Assembly: GCF_041199995.1 (NCBI RefSeq)
Contig: NZ_CP165646.1
Location: 992,001-1,056,000, forward strand
Length of the DNA stretch: 64,000 nt
Origin: Leptotrichia sp. HSP-342
Lineage (GTDB): Bacteria > Fusobacteriota > Fusobacteriia > Fusobacteriales > Leptotrichiaceae
Reading direction: 5' to 3'
Shown here: positions 1-9,227 of the stretch, piece by piece
Numbering within the stretch: position 1 is the stretch's first letter
Layout: each line of letters opens with the position of its first letter
Notes under the pieces: generated by a model
Databases searched by the model: none
Told to the model about the DNA's origin: nothing
Seen by the model: the letters and a program-made list of their open reading frames with translations, nothing else
Translations under genes and position numbers: made by a program

Positions 1-255
1 GTGAACTTTTATTTTTTTGAAAAAGACGGGTATTAAAAGAACCTAAATAAATCAGAAAAATAAGTATCCCCAAAATTTCAGATAAATAATTTATACAATC
101 TATAATTTGGAACTATGAATTGTCGAACCAAATAATCTTTATATTATCAACTCTTTTAACACAGAGAATTACGTTTTTCCTATAATTTCTTTACTATTTC
201 ATGGATATTTTTATTTTTTTCGTTTTCTTGATGAAAAATCCCCTGTCTCCTTCTT

Positions 256-510
256 AAACTTTATCCATCTGTATAATGTGATAGAACTTATGTTGAATTG
301 AAATAACGTTTTTGTTTTTTTGATTTCATAATAAAATTTAAAATTCTTTTTCTATAATTTTTTCAGGCTCTTTGTTAAGTGTGGGGGATGTAAAAAGTTT
401 GATAACCTTAAGAAATCCTAAGTATAATGAGGTTTTTAAGATTGTCGAATTTTTTTATCCCATAAGATTTTATCTTGTTATTTTCTTCTTCTACAAATTC
501 ATTATTTATG
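256..510 (-). mobile_element. IS630-type transposase remnant, copy 1
   Basis: A decayed stretch nearly identical over about 220 bases (roughly 290-510) to 17740-17960, where the same relic continues to a recognisable IS630 C-terminus. On the minus strand short readable pieces resemble the N-terminal helix-turn-helix region of an IS630-type transposase (a run like LYRWIKFKKETG), broken by stops and frame changes. No ends or target duplication were found. The first 255 bases of the window look like more of the same decayed DNA, and I support no gene there. Confidence 0.55.
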
Positions 511-910
511 AAGTGCAGAAGAAGTAAAAATACATATATAAGGATGATTGCAATACATTAAGGGATTGAGGCTTGCTGATAATAATATTTCCTGAAGTGT
601 TTCCAAGAAGGGAGATAAGGGCAAGAGCGTTATACTACACTTTCTTTGCAAACTATAGGAAAAACAGGGAAAAGGCCTACAAACTGTACTTTAGTAGTGA
701 AAAATATGGCTTCAATGGAAAAGGTAATAGGGATGCAATATTTATCGGATATTGTTAATGGAGCAGGAAAAAACACAAATATTCCATATTTAAGAGGAGG
801 ATAATGATATTCTGAAGGAAATATCACAAAGCAGAATGATTTAAAAAAGCAGTCCAAAAAAGATTATTGCATTTTTTTATGATAGTTCTCTATTTTACTC
901 TGTTATTTGA
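511..910. other. No supported gene (flank of IS remnant)
   Basis: This stretch holds only a 61-codon open frame at 573-758 (+), lysine- and phenylalanine-rich, without a ribosome binding site or a family I recognise. It lies directly beside IS debris and a broken gene, so it is more likely decayed sequence than a gene. Confidence 0.4.
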
Positions 911-1556
911 GAAAGAAATGATTATATAAAAAATGATAAAGATGTGTATTTTATAGATACTTATAACTTATCTCAACCAATTGTAGTGGAAAAATTACCA
1001 GTAAATCCAGATAAATTTAGAGTTATAAAGAAAAATTATTTAAAAGATGATAAAATTTTTTACTATAATAGTACTTATGGTAATATGAAAGTCGAAAGAG
1101 CAGGTGCGTCAAGTTTTCAAGAATTGACAGAAAATTATGGAAAAAATAAAAATTATATTTATTTTGTCGAAATTGAAAAAGTGTAAAAGCGATAACTGAT
1201 ATTATTTTAAAAAATAAGAATAATATTTATTACATTGGGCAAAGATTAGAAGAAATTGCTGATGCAATGACTTTTGAAGTGATTAGTAATGTGAAGGATT
1301 TTATACAAAAGACAAGTATAACATTTATTTTATTTCGACTTTTGATTTTTATGAAAAAATGATAAAATTGGAAGGATTGGATATTAATAAAATAAAAGTT
1401 TTGAATGAGTATTATGTAAAAAATAACAAAGAAGTTTATTATCTTGGAGAAAGAATTAATAGTGCAGATGCTGAAAGTTTTAAAGTGAAAAATGGGTACA
1501 GTTCGCAAAGGAAAGATAAAAATAGAAAGTATGAGTATTGCAAGATTGCAAAATAA
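911..1556 (+). pseudogene. DKNYY-repeat protein, frameshifted fragment
   Basis: Readable pieces in different frames carry the DKNYY-family signature, in which short blocks end in DK(N/D)(N/V)YY or VYYLG and alternate with segments like DxxTFxVL. Examples are NDKDVYF near 932, KNNIYYIG near 1216 and KNNKEVYYLGE near 1420. The first frame is open from about 911 to its stop at 1184-1186, a second frame covers about 1190-1350, and a third runs 1359-1556. No start or signal peptide is left. The intact relative in this window is the 647-residue protein at 50528-52471. Between them lie IS remnants, so this is probably a truncated paralogue damaged by insertion and deletion. Function of the family is unknown. 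Confidence 0.7.
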
Positions 1557-1614
1557 TACTAAATCCCATTAAAGTAACAGAATATAATGTGTATAATACA
1601 ATAGAGTAATAAAA

Positions 1615-2090
1615 ATGGCAAAAGCGTATGAGATAATAGAAGAAATTTCAAATGAGATAAGAATGATTAGAAAATTAATAAAAAACAAAAGTGAAGATAT
1701 AAGACTACATGTGGTAGAAATAAGAGGCGTAAGCAAAAGGAATAATGAAATAGCTGAAATTTTAGATGTGTATGAAAAAGTTGTGAGTAAATGGATAAGC
1801 ATATTTTCAAATTAGAGAATAGAGATTGATAAATAAGCCAAAAGGTGGAAATCATAAAAATATGATATTTGAAGAAGAAAGGGAGTTCTTGAAGCAATTT
1901 GACGAACGGGCAAAAAAAGGTGAACTGTTAAGAACAAATGAAATAAGACAGGAATATGCCAAATTAATTGGATATGAACAGATATATAGAGTTCTAAAAT
2001 GGCATGACTATTCAAAATAATGTCTAGAAGTAAACATCCAAAACGAGATTTAGTAGTTATAAAAAATTGCCAATCTGGGGCAGAAAACAA
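1615..2090 (+). pseudogene. IS630-family transposase N-terminal fragment
   Basis: Two adjoining open frames (1615-1815 and 1826-2020) followed by SRSKHPKRD in a third frame look like one IS630-type transposase N-terminus split by frameshifts. The first piece has the winged-helix start (MAKAYEIIEEIS, then an RGVSKRNNEIAEILDV helix-turn-helix). The second has the typical PKGG linker and a YEQIYRVLKWHDYSK segment that in intact proteins leads into the catalytic domain. The DDE domain is missing, so the element is inactive. Other IS630-type relics are at 256-510 and 17440-17976, in the opposite orientation. Confidence 0.75.
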
Positions 2091-3157
2091 AAAGCTTACT
2101 TTTGAATTAATTTTAAAATTAAAATAAGATTAAATTAAAATTGTTATTAAATAATTCCTCTGATTTTGAAACCTTGTTTAGTTATAATATTAATAACTTC
2201 GTCTAAAAAAATTTCTTTGTTGTTACTAAAATATTATATTTATGATAAAGTTCAGCATTGTATGGTTCAGTTTTTTATTGTATGATAAATAACGATTAAA
2301 AGTATTCTATTAATAGTGATAATTAACTATAACGTTAAAAATTTCAGGATTACTTTAATACTAGCATTGGTTTGCTAAACAAGCAAGGGTTTGATGTAAT
2401 CTTCAGTTTTAATAATTCCAACCGACTTTTTTTTTCAGCACTTTCATTACTGGTAGAGTAAGCCGAGATGTGTTTAGAAGTTGGAAAAACTTGATTTCAG
2501 AAATGATAGAAATGGTACTAAGCGGATTTTTAAAGCCAGGTACAGTAAGAATATGATTAATTTCATTACTGAGATTAGAAGCAAGATTAAAAATAATCTT
2601 TTGTAGTTCGTGTTTAAGAGAATTGACAAAATGAAAATGTTTTTAAGTTTTTCAAAATGTATTGGAAGCGACATTAACTAATTGAATATTACAAACAATG
2701 AGACAATTTTGAAATCTATTCTTTTCACAGGGACTAATGTTAATAGCTTAGAATGGTAACGGATAAAATCATGTAACTGACAATAGTAGCAGATGGGAGA
2801 ATAATTTAAAGAGATCAGTAATCCACTTAGTATTTTTTTATCAGTTTTTTAATCCTGATAGCTTTAATATATTTAGGGTAAATAAGGATGGCATGGCAAT
2901 GATTTTCAAGAAGCTGGTACAGGAATACAAGTCACAACAAATGTTTTGTAAATATCGATACCGCAGAAAATCTCATAAATAATTTTAAGAGACTTAAAAC
3001 AGCTCCGATCTAAACCATTAGATTTGAATATATAGTAGATAGAAAATATCGATTATTCGCTGAGTTATAAACTAGTATTGTTTGTTAAAGATATTAAAAT
3101 CACAGTTATCTGTGCTTGATAAGGTAAACTACATAAATATAGGTTTTTATAAAAAAA
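2091..3157. other. Decayed intergenic DNA, no gene supported
   Basis: About 1 kb in which all six frames are broken at short intervals. Some pieces look like former coding sequence (a minus-strand frame near 2640-2760, a plus-strand frame near 2866-2980), but I cannot assign them to a family. Position between an IS630 fragment and an ISAs1 element suggests more transposon debris. Confidence 0.5.
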
Positions 3158-3187
3158 AGCCGAATAGAAATTCGGCTGATTTTTTTG
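3158..3187 (+). terminator. Rho-independent terminator (bidirectional type)
   Basis: A perfect 8-bp stem (AGCCGAAT at 3158-3165 and ATTCGGCT at 3170-3177) with an AGAA loop is followed by a T run. An A run on the left side would give a U tract on the other strand too. No intact gene ends just upstream, so it is probably a leftover of a lost gene. Confidence 0.75.
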
Positions 3188-3296
3188 TATAATATATTTA
3201 TGACAAACATTACACAAAATAAACTGAAATATATTTTCAGTAACAACAATATTTTACTGGATTCCTTAAAATTTTGCAAGAAAAATAATATTGGCG

Positions 3297-4563
3297 CATG
3301 ACAAACGCATGAAAAAAATCTAAAAAAAGGTATAATATTACTGAGATATTTTATGAAAGAAGCTGGTAAAAATGTCGGAAAATAACCAAAATCTAAAAGA
3401 ATTGTTAATATATATTACTCAAATAGAGGACAAGCGACAGGCTTCAAAAATAAAACACAAGTTAAGTGACATTGTTATGATTACTCTTTTTGCTATGCTT
3501 GCGAATGTTGAATATTGGGAAGAGATTGAGAAATTTGAGAAACTATATCTTAAAGCATTAAAAAGATACTTGGAGCTGCCAAACGGAGTTCCTTCGCATG
3601 ATACTATTCAAAGAGTCATGGCTACAATAGAGCCTGAAGTTACAGAAGTTCTTTTGACAAAATGGATGGAGTTAAAAATTTCCGGGGAATATAAAAAAAT
3701 AAGAAAAATATTGAATATTGATGGGAAATTTTTAAACGGAATGAAGAATAAAAACAACAGCCCGTTAGACATAGTATCTGCGTATTCCAAAGAAGATGGA
3801 ATCTGCTATTCACAAGTGGCGGTTGAAGGAAAAGGGAATGAAATAGAAGCGATATTACGTCTGCTTGATAAAATCTCAGTAAAGGAATGTATAGTTACAA
3901 TAGATGCGATAGGAACCCAGAAAGAAATCATAAAAAAGCTAGGAAAGAAGAAGGGCTATTTCTGTCTCCAGGTAAAAGGGAACCAGAAGACTTTAAAAGA
4001 AGATATAGAAGATTACTTTGCTGACAAGGGATTCAGAAAAAAATTAAAGGAGGAAGGAATGTACAGCAGGAAAACAGAAAAGCAAAGGCGTCGACTGGAA
4101 ACTAGGGAATATTACTATACTGAAGAAACAGAATGGCTTATTAAAAGAAATAAGGAATGGAAGGAAGTAAAAGGGATAGGTGCATCAATTTTAACAACAG
4201 AAGAAAATGGAAAAAAGCAGGAACAGAAAAGGTATTACATAACGAATATAGCAGGGGGAGTGGAAGAATTTGTAAGAGAAGAGGACATTGGGCAATAGAA
4301 AGTTATCATTGGATACTGGATGTGACATTCAGAGAAGATGCAAATAAGACATTAAACAAAAATGCGGCAAGAAACTTAAATATTCTAAGGAAATTAGCAA
4401 TCTCAATACTGGAAGAACTGCCGTTCAGAAAGAAATTTAGCAGAAGGATAAAGAGATAATATAAGAAGATATTTAAAATTATTTTTTGATATATAGAAAT
4501 GCTGTTGTTAAAAAAATGAATAAATATAAAGAAATAGTTTAAAATATTCATGCGTTTGTCGTG
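3297..4563 (+). mobile_element. ISAs1-family insertion sequence (full-length, transposase frameshifted)
   Basis: The transposase gene is bounded by a terminal inverted repeat: 3297-3313 on the left and 4547-4563 on the right match as inverted copies at 16 of 17 positions (core GACAAACGCATGAA). No convincing target-site duplication is visible. The element is about 1.27 kb, normal for ISAs1. A second, deleted copy with the same right end lies at about 19440-20274. With both ends intact it could move only if transposase were supplied in trans. Confidence 0.8.
3372..4459 (+). pseudogene. ISAs1-family transposase, frameshifted near the 3' end
   Basis: The frame from ATG 3372 encodes an ISAs1/H-repeat type DDE transposase: an N-terminal associated domain (residues about 1-95, with KHKLSDIVMITLFAMLANVE), then the catalytic core with NIDGKFLNG (first Asp), a VTIDAIGTQ block (second Asp) and LQVKGNQKTLK. 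It runs into a stop at 4298. The C-terminus, RGHWAIESYHWILDVTFRED (last acidic residue) to the end at 4459, continues in another frame. Comparison with the sister copy, which reads ...FIKAVR at the same place, suggests loss of about 4 bases near 4275. Slippage is unlikely because no slippery heptamer is present. Probably inactive. Confidence 0.85.
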
Positions 4564-4581
4564 ATCCTGCAAAGTTTTCAC

Positions 4582-4610
4582 TTGGCAAAATCAAAAAAAT
4601 AGGTTATAAT
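4582..4610 (+). promoter_or_regulatory. Sigma70-type promoter for the SH3b gene
   Basis: TTGGCA (4582-4587) and a perfect TATAAT (4605-4610) are separated by 17 bases, about 70 bases upstream of the ATG at 4682. It lies just outside the right end of the ISAs1 element; the -35 box is 19 bases beyond it. Confidence 0.7.
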
Positions 4611-4681
4611 ACAATTGAAGAAAACATATGTTACATAAAATTGATAAATATAAATTTATATTATTTAAGGAGTGATTTTTT

Positions 4682-5164
4682 ATGAAAAAGTTTGTACTAA
4701 AGAAAATGTTTCTATTTTCAATTCTATCTATGGGTCTTAGTGCCATTTCAATGGGAGCGGCATTTATAACATCGTCAAAAGACAATGCGATTAATATAAG
4801 ACAGTCTGCCAATACAGATTCTAAAGTTGTTGAAACCATTACAAATGGTCATATACTTGAAAGTAATGAAAAATCTGGTGAATGGCATAAAGTAACGTAT
4901 TATAACAATGATATTAAAAAATCGTTTACTGGTTACGTGCATAACAGTCAATTAAAAGAAATTGTAGGAAAACTTACTATAACTTCGAGCGAAGGATACA
5001 GTAATATAAGAGAAAAACCAACAACAAAATCTACTATAAAAACAAGATTAAAAACAGGACAAACTGTTTACGCAATAAGCAAAACAGACGATGATTGGTA
5101 CTATATTAGATATAACGGAAATCAATATGGATATATTTATGGCAATCAAGTAAGTAAAAAATAA
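4682..5164 (+). CDS. Secreted protein with two bacterial SH3 domains
   Basis: A 160-residue exported protein. Residues 1-26 are a signal peptide (two Lys, a long hydrophobic stretch, Ala/Gly end). Two SH3b domains follow (about 32-92 and 95-158), each with the typical start (INIRQSANTDSKVV; SNIREKPTTKSTIK), a central GxWxKVxY or DWYYIRY strand and a final GYVHNSQL or GYIYGNQV. SH3b domains generally bind cell-wall peptides; there is no catalytic domain here, so it is a binding or scaffold protein of the periplasm or surface. AAGGAG lies 9 bases upstream of the ATG. Monocistronic: its own promoter in front and a terminator behind. Ligand unknown. Confidence 0.85.
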   Translation: MKKFVLKKMFLFSILSMGLSAISMGAAFITSSKDNAINIRQSANTDSKVVETITNGHILESNEKSGEWHKVTYYNNDIKKSFTGYVHNSQLKEIVGKLTITSSEGYSNIREKPTTKSTIKTRLKTGQTVYAISKTDDDWYYIRYNGNQYGYIYGNQVSKK

Positions 5165-5203
5165 ATTTAAAATAGTTTAGAAATGATTAATTATAAAATA
5201 AAA

Positions 5204-5243
5204 AATAGCAGGGAGTATTATATACAATCCTGCTATTTTTTTG
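5204..5243 (+). terminator. Rho-independent terminator after the SH3b gene
   Basis: A 9-bp stem (AATAGCAGG at 5204-5212, CCTGCTATT at 5229-5237) is followed by a run of T. Confidence 0.85.
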
Positions 5244-6040
5244 TAATGTAAGGGCATCAGACACCATGCCCTTTTTCGCAATAATAATTATTTTGACATG
5301 TATAACTGGCTACTACTTAGAGATAATGGCGAAACGTTCTACGAACTACCCCGCTTAACGCAAAACTTTCTTATAAAGAAAAAATAAAACTCGCTTCGTA
5401 AAACTATACTCACTTTCGCAAACAAGAGTTATTTTAACATAAATAAGTTTTATCATTATAAAAATTATGGCGAAAGAAATATATATTTGTATTTAGTTAT
5501 TTTTTCTTTAACAAAATTTTGCTTATTTAATATTTTCCAAATGTAAAAGCCTAAAATTTAAAGATAATAATTTTTATAATTTAATATAGAATGTCGTGAT
5601 TTTTTTGGAATAATAACGACTAAACACATTTATGTGTTTCTTTCGCCAGAACCTTTATAGCAAATATATTTTATAGAGTTTTTCTAATATTTATTTGCGA
5701 AAGTGAGTGTTAGCGAGTTTCGTTTTCGTAGTAATCAAGATTTATCCCAATAATAAATCTTAGACTACTTTCCCAAATAAAATTTTGGAAGATTTCAAAA
5801 AAATGCTTAGACGAGCCAGGGTTAGTGCGTAGCACTTTCGCCATTCTCTTTAATATGCCATTATTTAAATATATTAAAATAACTATTATTGTGAAATAAA
5901 GGGAAATGGCGATTGATTTCCCTTGCTTTATAAAAAGAAAAAACATAAAAACTATAGGAAAAATATTTATTATAAGCAGTTTTTTTAATGAAAGTCCTTA
6001 TATGGATACTTAATGATAAATTTAATTAAAGGGTATTTTA
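5244..6040. repeat. Dispersed structured intergenic repeat, copy A (long form)
   Basis: About 800 non-coding bases sharing many blocks, in the same order, with 36901-37340. Both copies begin with a hairpin (arms AAGGGCAT at 5250-5257 and ATGCCCTT at 5266-5273) and contain near their end a hairpin with arms AAGGGAAAT (5899-5907) and ATTTCCCTT (5916-5924). Inside is a nested palindrome: AAACTCGCT (5387-5395) with AGCGAGTTT (5712-5720), and a perfect 15-base pair 5408-5422 with 5694-5708. Copy A also has extra segments bordered by ATGGCGAAA boxes (5326, 5467) and inverted TTTCGCCA boxes (5641, 5836). Open frames inside it, such as 5710-5946 on the minus strand, cover the palindromes and are not credible genes. 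Confidence 0.8.
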
Positions 6041-6132
6041 ATAGTTATATAGGTTGTATGATAGATAATCCTTTAAAAAAATAACTTTAATTTTATAATT
6101 TTTTATTTCTGCTCTTTAAACGGGAAATAGTA

Positions 6133-7752
6133 CTAACTGTACATTTCATTCAGCCTTGCTTCAACAGTTTCATCATTTAAATAATCATCGTATTCCATTT
6201 CTTTTTCTAAAATACCTTTTGGTGTAATTTCAATTATTTTGTTTGCAATTGTTTGAATAAATTCGTGGTCATGTGTTGTGAATAAAATTGTTCCGTTAAA
6301 TCTTTCCAGCGATTTATTTAACGATGTAATTGATTCAAGATCTAAGTGATCTGTTGGGTTATCTAATAGTAGTACATTTGCATTGGATAGCATCATTTTT
6401 GAAAGCATGCAACGAACTTTTTCCCCTCCAGAAAGTACTTTGGCCTTTTTTTTCGCCTCTTCTCCTGAGAATAGCATTCTTCCTAAGAATCCACGTACAT
6501 ATTCTTCGTGCTGGTCAGGTGAAAATTGTCTTAGCCAGTCAATCAATGACAAATCTACCCCTTCAAAAAATTCAGAGTTGTCTTTTGGGAAATAACTTTG
6601 AGAAGTTGTAACTCCCCATTCAACAGTTCCTGAATCTGGTTCTAATTCTCCAGCTAGAATTTGGAAAAGAGTAGTCTTTGCAATGTCATTTTTTGATAAA
6701 ATAACAACTTTGTCCCCAGTATTTATGGTAAAGGAAATATTGTTAAGAACTTTTTCGCCATCAATAGTTTTGGTTAAGTTCTCAACTTTTAACATATTAT
6801 TTCCAGCTTCTCTTTCAGGCTTGAACTCGATGTATGGATATTTTCTGTTAGAAACTTGCATATCTTCAAATTGTAATTTTTCCAGCTGTTTCTTACGGCT
6901 TGTAGCCTGTTTTGATTTTGAGGCATTGGCAGAGAAACGTGCAATAAAGTCTTGCAATTCCTTTTTCTTTTGCTCCATCTTTTTATTTTGGTTTCTGATT
7001 AATTCTTGCATTAATTGATTTGATTCGTACCAGAAATCATAGTTTCCAACAAACATTTTAATTTTTCCGTAATCAATATCAGCAATATGAGTACAAACCT
7101 TGTTTAAAAAGTGTCTATCATGCGAAACTACAAGTACAGTTGTGTTTTCCAAGTCCATCAGAAAATCTTCTAGCCATTTTACTGCGTGCAAGTCAAGTCC
7201 ATTTGTAGGCTCATCTAATAATAATATGTCAGGATTTCCAAAAATAGCCTGTGCAAGTAGAACCTTTACTTTTTCAGGCTCTGTTAACTCTTTCATCAGT
7301 TTATGATGAAGTTCAGCGGGAATTCCTAAACCAATAAGAAATTTTTCAGCATTTGTTTCGGCTTCCCAGCCATCTAGCTCTGCAAATTCTCCTTCAAGTT
7401 CAGCCGCTAAGTTTCCATCTTCTTCTGTAAATTCAGTTTTTGCGTATAGGGCATTTTTTTGCATCATAATATCGTATAATTTTGCGTGTCCCATCATTAC
7501 CACATTTAATACTTCTTCGTCTTCATAAGCAAAGTGATCCTGTTTTAGAAATGATAATCTTTTATTTTTTTCTACAATAACTTCTCCAGAAGTAGAATCA
7601 AGCTCCCCGCTTAATATTTTTAAAAACGTCGATTTTCCAGCTCCATTCGGTCCAATAATACCGTAACAGTTTCCTTCTGTAAATTTAATATTTACTTCAT
7701 CAAAAAGTTTTCGTCCACCAAACTGGACAGATAAATTACTTGTTGAAATCAA
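6133..7752 (-). CDS. ABC-F family ATPase (YbiT/YkpA-like)
   Basis: A 539-residue soluble protein with two ABC domains and no membrane segments, as in ribosome-associated ABC-F translation factors. Domain 1 has Walker A GPNGAGKS (34-41) and Walker B LLLDEP (Glu181), but its signature reads LTEPE (156-160). A charged linker covers about 245-310. Domain 2 has the reverse pattern: a weak Walker A, SKNDIAKT (353-360), a canonical LSGGE signature (440-444) and LLLDNP, so Asn465 replaces the catalytic Glu. From memory, YkpA-type members are naturally divergent at these points. Start is TTG at 7752 with GGAGG 8 bases upstream. It stands alone on this strand. Role inferred: a ribosome-bound translation factor rather than a transporter. 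Confidence 0.88.
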   Translation of the reverse strand: MISTSNLSVQFGGRKLFDEVNIKFTEGNCYGIIGPNGAGKSTFLKILSGELDSTSGEVIVEKNKRLSFLKQDHFAYEDEEVLNVVMMGHAKLYDIMMQKNALYAKTEFTEEDGNLAAELEGEFAELDGWEAETNAEKFLIGLGIPAELHHKLMKELTEPEKVKVLLAQAIFGNPDILLLDEPTNGLDLHAVKWLEDFLMDLENTTVLVVSHDRHFLNKVCTHIADIDYGKIKMFVGNYDFWYESNQLMQELIRNQNKKMEQKKKELQDFIARFSANASKSKQATSRKKQLEKLQFEDMQVSNRKYPYIEFKPEREAGNNMLKVENLTKTIDGEKVLNNISFTINTGDKVVILSKNDIAKTTLFQILAGELEPDSGTVEWGVTTSQSYFPKDNSEFFEGVDLSLIDWLRQFSPDQHEEYVRGFLGRMLFSGEEAKKKAKVLSGGEKVRCMLSKMMLSNANVLLLDNPTDHLDLESITSLNKSLERFNGTILFTTHDHEFIQTIANKIIEITPKGILEKEMEYDDYLNDETVEARLNEMYS

Positions 7753-7895
7753 AAAAATTTCCTCCTTAAATATTTATATTTTTCTTACATTATATCAAAA
7801 ATTTTCACTAAAAACAAAATAAATTTATTTAAAACCTTTATTTTTTTCAAAATAATTGGTAAAATATACGAAAGAAAAAAATTGAAAAGGATAGA

Positions 7896-8684
7896 ATGGG
7901 GAAAAGTATGAATAAGACAAATTTTCACACTCACAATTACCGATGTGAACATGCCGTTGGAAATGTGGAAGATTATGTAAAAGTAGCGATTAGAGAAGGT
8001 TATACTGAACTTGGAATTTCAGATCACGCTCCAATGCCTGAATATTATGAAAATAACAGAATGAAAGAAGAAGATTTTGACGGATATTTGAAGGAAATAG
8101 AAGAAGCACAGAGAAAATATGGAGATAAAATCAAGATTTATAAATCACTAGAGATTGAATATTTTCCAGAATTTATTGAAAAATACGATAGATATAGAGA
8201 AAAATTAGATTATCTTGTTTTAGGACTGCATGCCTTTAGAAAAAACGGAGATAGCACAAATTATAATGCTTGGAAGATACAGACAGGGGAAGATGTACTA
8301 GCTTATGCGAAATATATGGTTGAGGCTATAGAAAGTGGTAAATTTGACTACATTGCACATCCAGATTTGTATGTAATAAATTATCGGACTTGGGATGAAA
8401 GCTGTAAAAAAGCTGCACATATGATTGCAAAAGCAGCAGAAAAAATGGATGTACCACTTGAAGTAAATGCAAACGGAATAAGAAAAACATTTGAAAGACA
8501 TCCAGACTGGGACAGATATATGTATCCATACAAGGAATTTTGGGAAATTGTGAAGCAGTATAATGTTAGAACGATAATTGGTTCGGATGCACACGATTTT
8601 AACAGAATGGAAGATAAAGAGATGGAAATTGCAAGGGAGTTTGCAAAGGAAATTGGTCTGAATGTAATTGAGAGTATTTTTTAG
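7896..8684 (+). CDS. PHP-domain phosphatase, histidinol-phosphatase (HisJ/HisK) family
   Basis: A 262-residue PHP-fold metal-dependent phosphoesterase, the usual size for HisK-type histidinol phosphatases. Metal ligands are visible in order: HTH at 11-13, SDHAPM around 42-47, a Glu in LEIEYFPE, His in GLHAF, AHPDL in the middle, and SDAHD near the end. Histidinol phosphatase removes phosphate from L-histidinol phosphate in histidine synthesis, but no other his gene is nearby, so it may act on another phosphoester. The ATG at 7896 follows AAAAGG; an alternative ATG is 4 codons downstream. The next gene starts 29 bases after its stop. Confidence 0.8.
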   Translation: MGKSMNKTNFHTHNYRCEHAVGNVEDYVKVAIREGYTELGISDHAPMPEYYENNRMKEEDFDGYLKEIEEAQRKYGDKIKIYKSLEIEYFPEFIEKYDRYREKLDYLVLGLHAFRKNGDSTNYNAWKIQTGEDVLAYAKYMVEAIESGKFDYIAHPDLYVINYRTWDESCKKAAHMIAKAAEKMDVPLEVNANGIRKTFERHPDWDRYMYPYKEFWEIVKQYNVRTIIGSDAHDFNRMEDKEMEIAREFAKEIGLNVIESIF

Positions 8685-8713
8685 AATTGTAAAATTTAAC
8701 AGGAGGAATTAAA

Positions 8714-9151
8714 TTGAAGAAAATAATTTTATTTATTTGTATTTTAATAGGAGTGAGTTCGTGTTCTTATATTAATTATGTAAAACAATATACTGCAAAA
8801 ACTAAAAATGAGGGAAGGCAAGATAAAATAGGGAGAGAACTTTTAGAAAAAAATACACAAAAAATAGTATGGAATGAAATGGAATTAATAGTTCCAGAAA
8901 ATACAACAATAGATACAAATGGAAGATTAAATTATAATAACCAAGAATTAGAAATAGAATTTAAAAAAACTAATAATAGAGAAGAACTTTGTAGAAATAA
9001 ATCTTATAAAATACAATGGTTTAAAAAATATAATGAAGATTATGTTACTTTGGGAGGTTATAGATACGATAATTTAAAATATCACTCAGATAGTAATTTA
9101 AAATTGGCTGAAAGAATAGCTATAAAAAATAAGTTCAGTGAGTGTCGATAA
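8714..9151 (+). CDS. Small lipoprotein, paralogue 1
   Basis: A 145-residue protein with a lipoprotein signal (KK, hydrophobic stretch, lipobox GVSSC with Cys17). Start is TTG at 8714 with AGGAGG 8 bases upstream. The mature part contains QDKIGRELLEKNTQKIVWNE and then a predicted strand-rich region (MELIVPENTTIDTNGRLNY), closely matching the next gene. The C-terminal third differs more and ends with a Cys, which could pair with the Cys in the LCRNK segment. No family recognised. A recent tandem duplication; exposure on the cell envelope is inferred from the lipobox only. Confidence 0.75.
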   Translation: MKKIILFICILIGVSSCSYINYVKQYTAKTKNEGRQDKIGRELLEKNTQKIVWNEMELIVPENTTIDTNGRLNYNNQELEIEFKKTNNREELCRNKSYKIQWFKKYNEDYVTLGGYRYDNLKYHSDSNLKLAERIAIKNKFSECR

Positions 9152-9167
9152 GTAATTAAATTTAAAA

Positions 9168-9227
9168 GAAAGGAAGTATGGTAAATATGACACAATTGAT
9201 AGTATATTTATCATATAAAGAATTAAG
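9168..9227 (+). promoter_or_regulatory. Leader hairpin between Shine-Dalgarno and start codon (case 1)
   Basis: A GAAAGGAAG box (9168-9176) is followed by an 11-bp stem with one G-U pair (9177-9187 with 9205-9215) and then 12 bases to the ATG at 9228. There is no closer ribosome binding site. If the hairpin forms, the box comes within reach of the ATG. The same arrangement is at 9691, 39395 and 40133. Confidence 0.6.

Noticed and set aside
573..758. 61-codon open frame near the window start
   Set aside because: No ribosome binding site, no family, and it is surrounded by IS debris.
4270..4300. Programmed frameshifting in the ISAs1 transposase
   Set aside because: No slippery heptamer or downstream stem at the junction, and the pattern fits a loss of about 4 bases compared with the second copy. 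ISAs1 elements normally have one intact frame.
5230..5280. tRNA-like or riboswitch-like fold at the start of repeat A
   Set aside because: The hairpin is simple, no cloverleaf or known aptamer core is present, and no gene follows on the plus strand.
5710..5946. Minus-strand 78-codon open frame
   Set aside because: It lies within the structured repeat (copy A), spans its palindromes, has no ribosome binding site, and copy B does not preserve the frame.
6330..7306. Several plus-strand open frames
   Set aside because: They lie antisense to the well-supported ABC-F gene and encode no recognisable protein.
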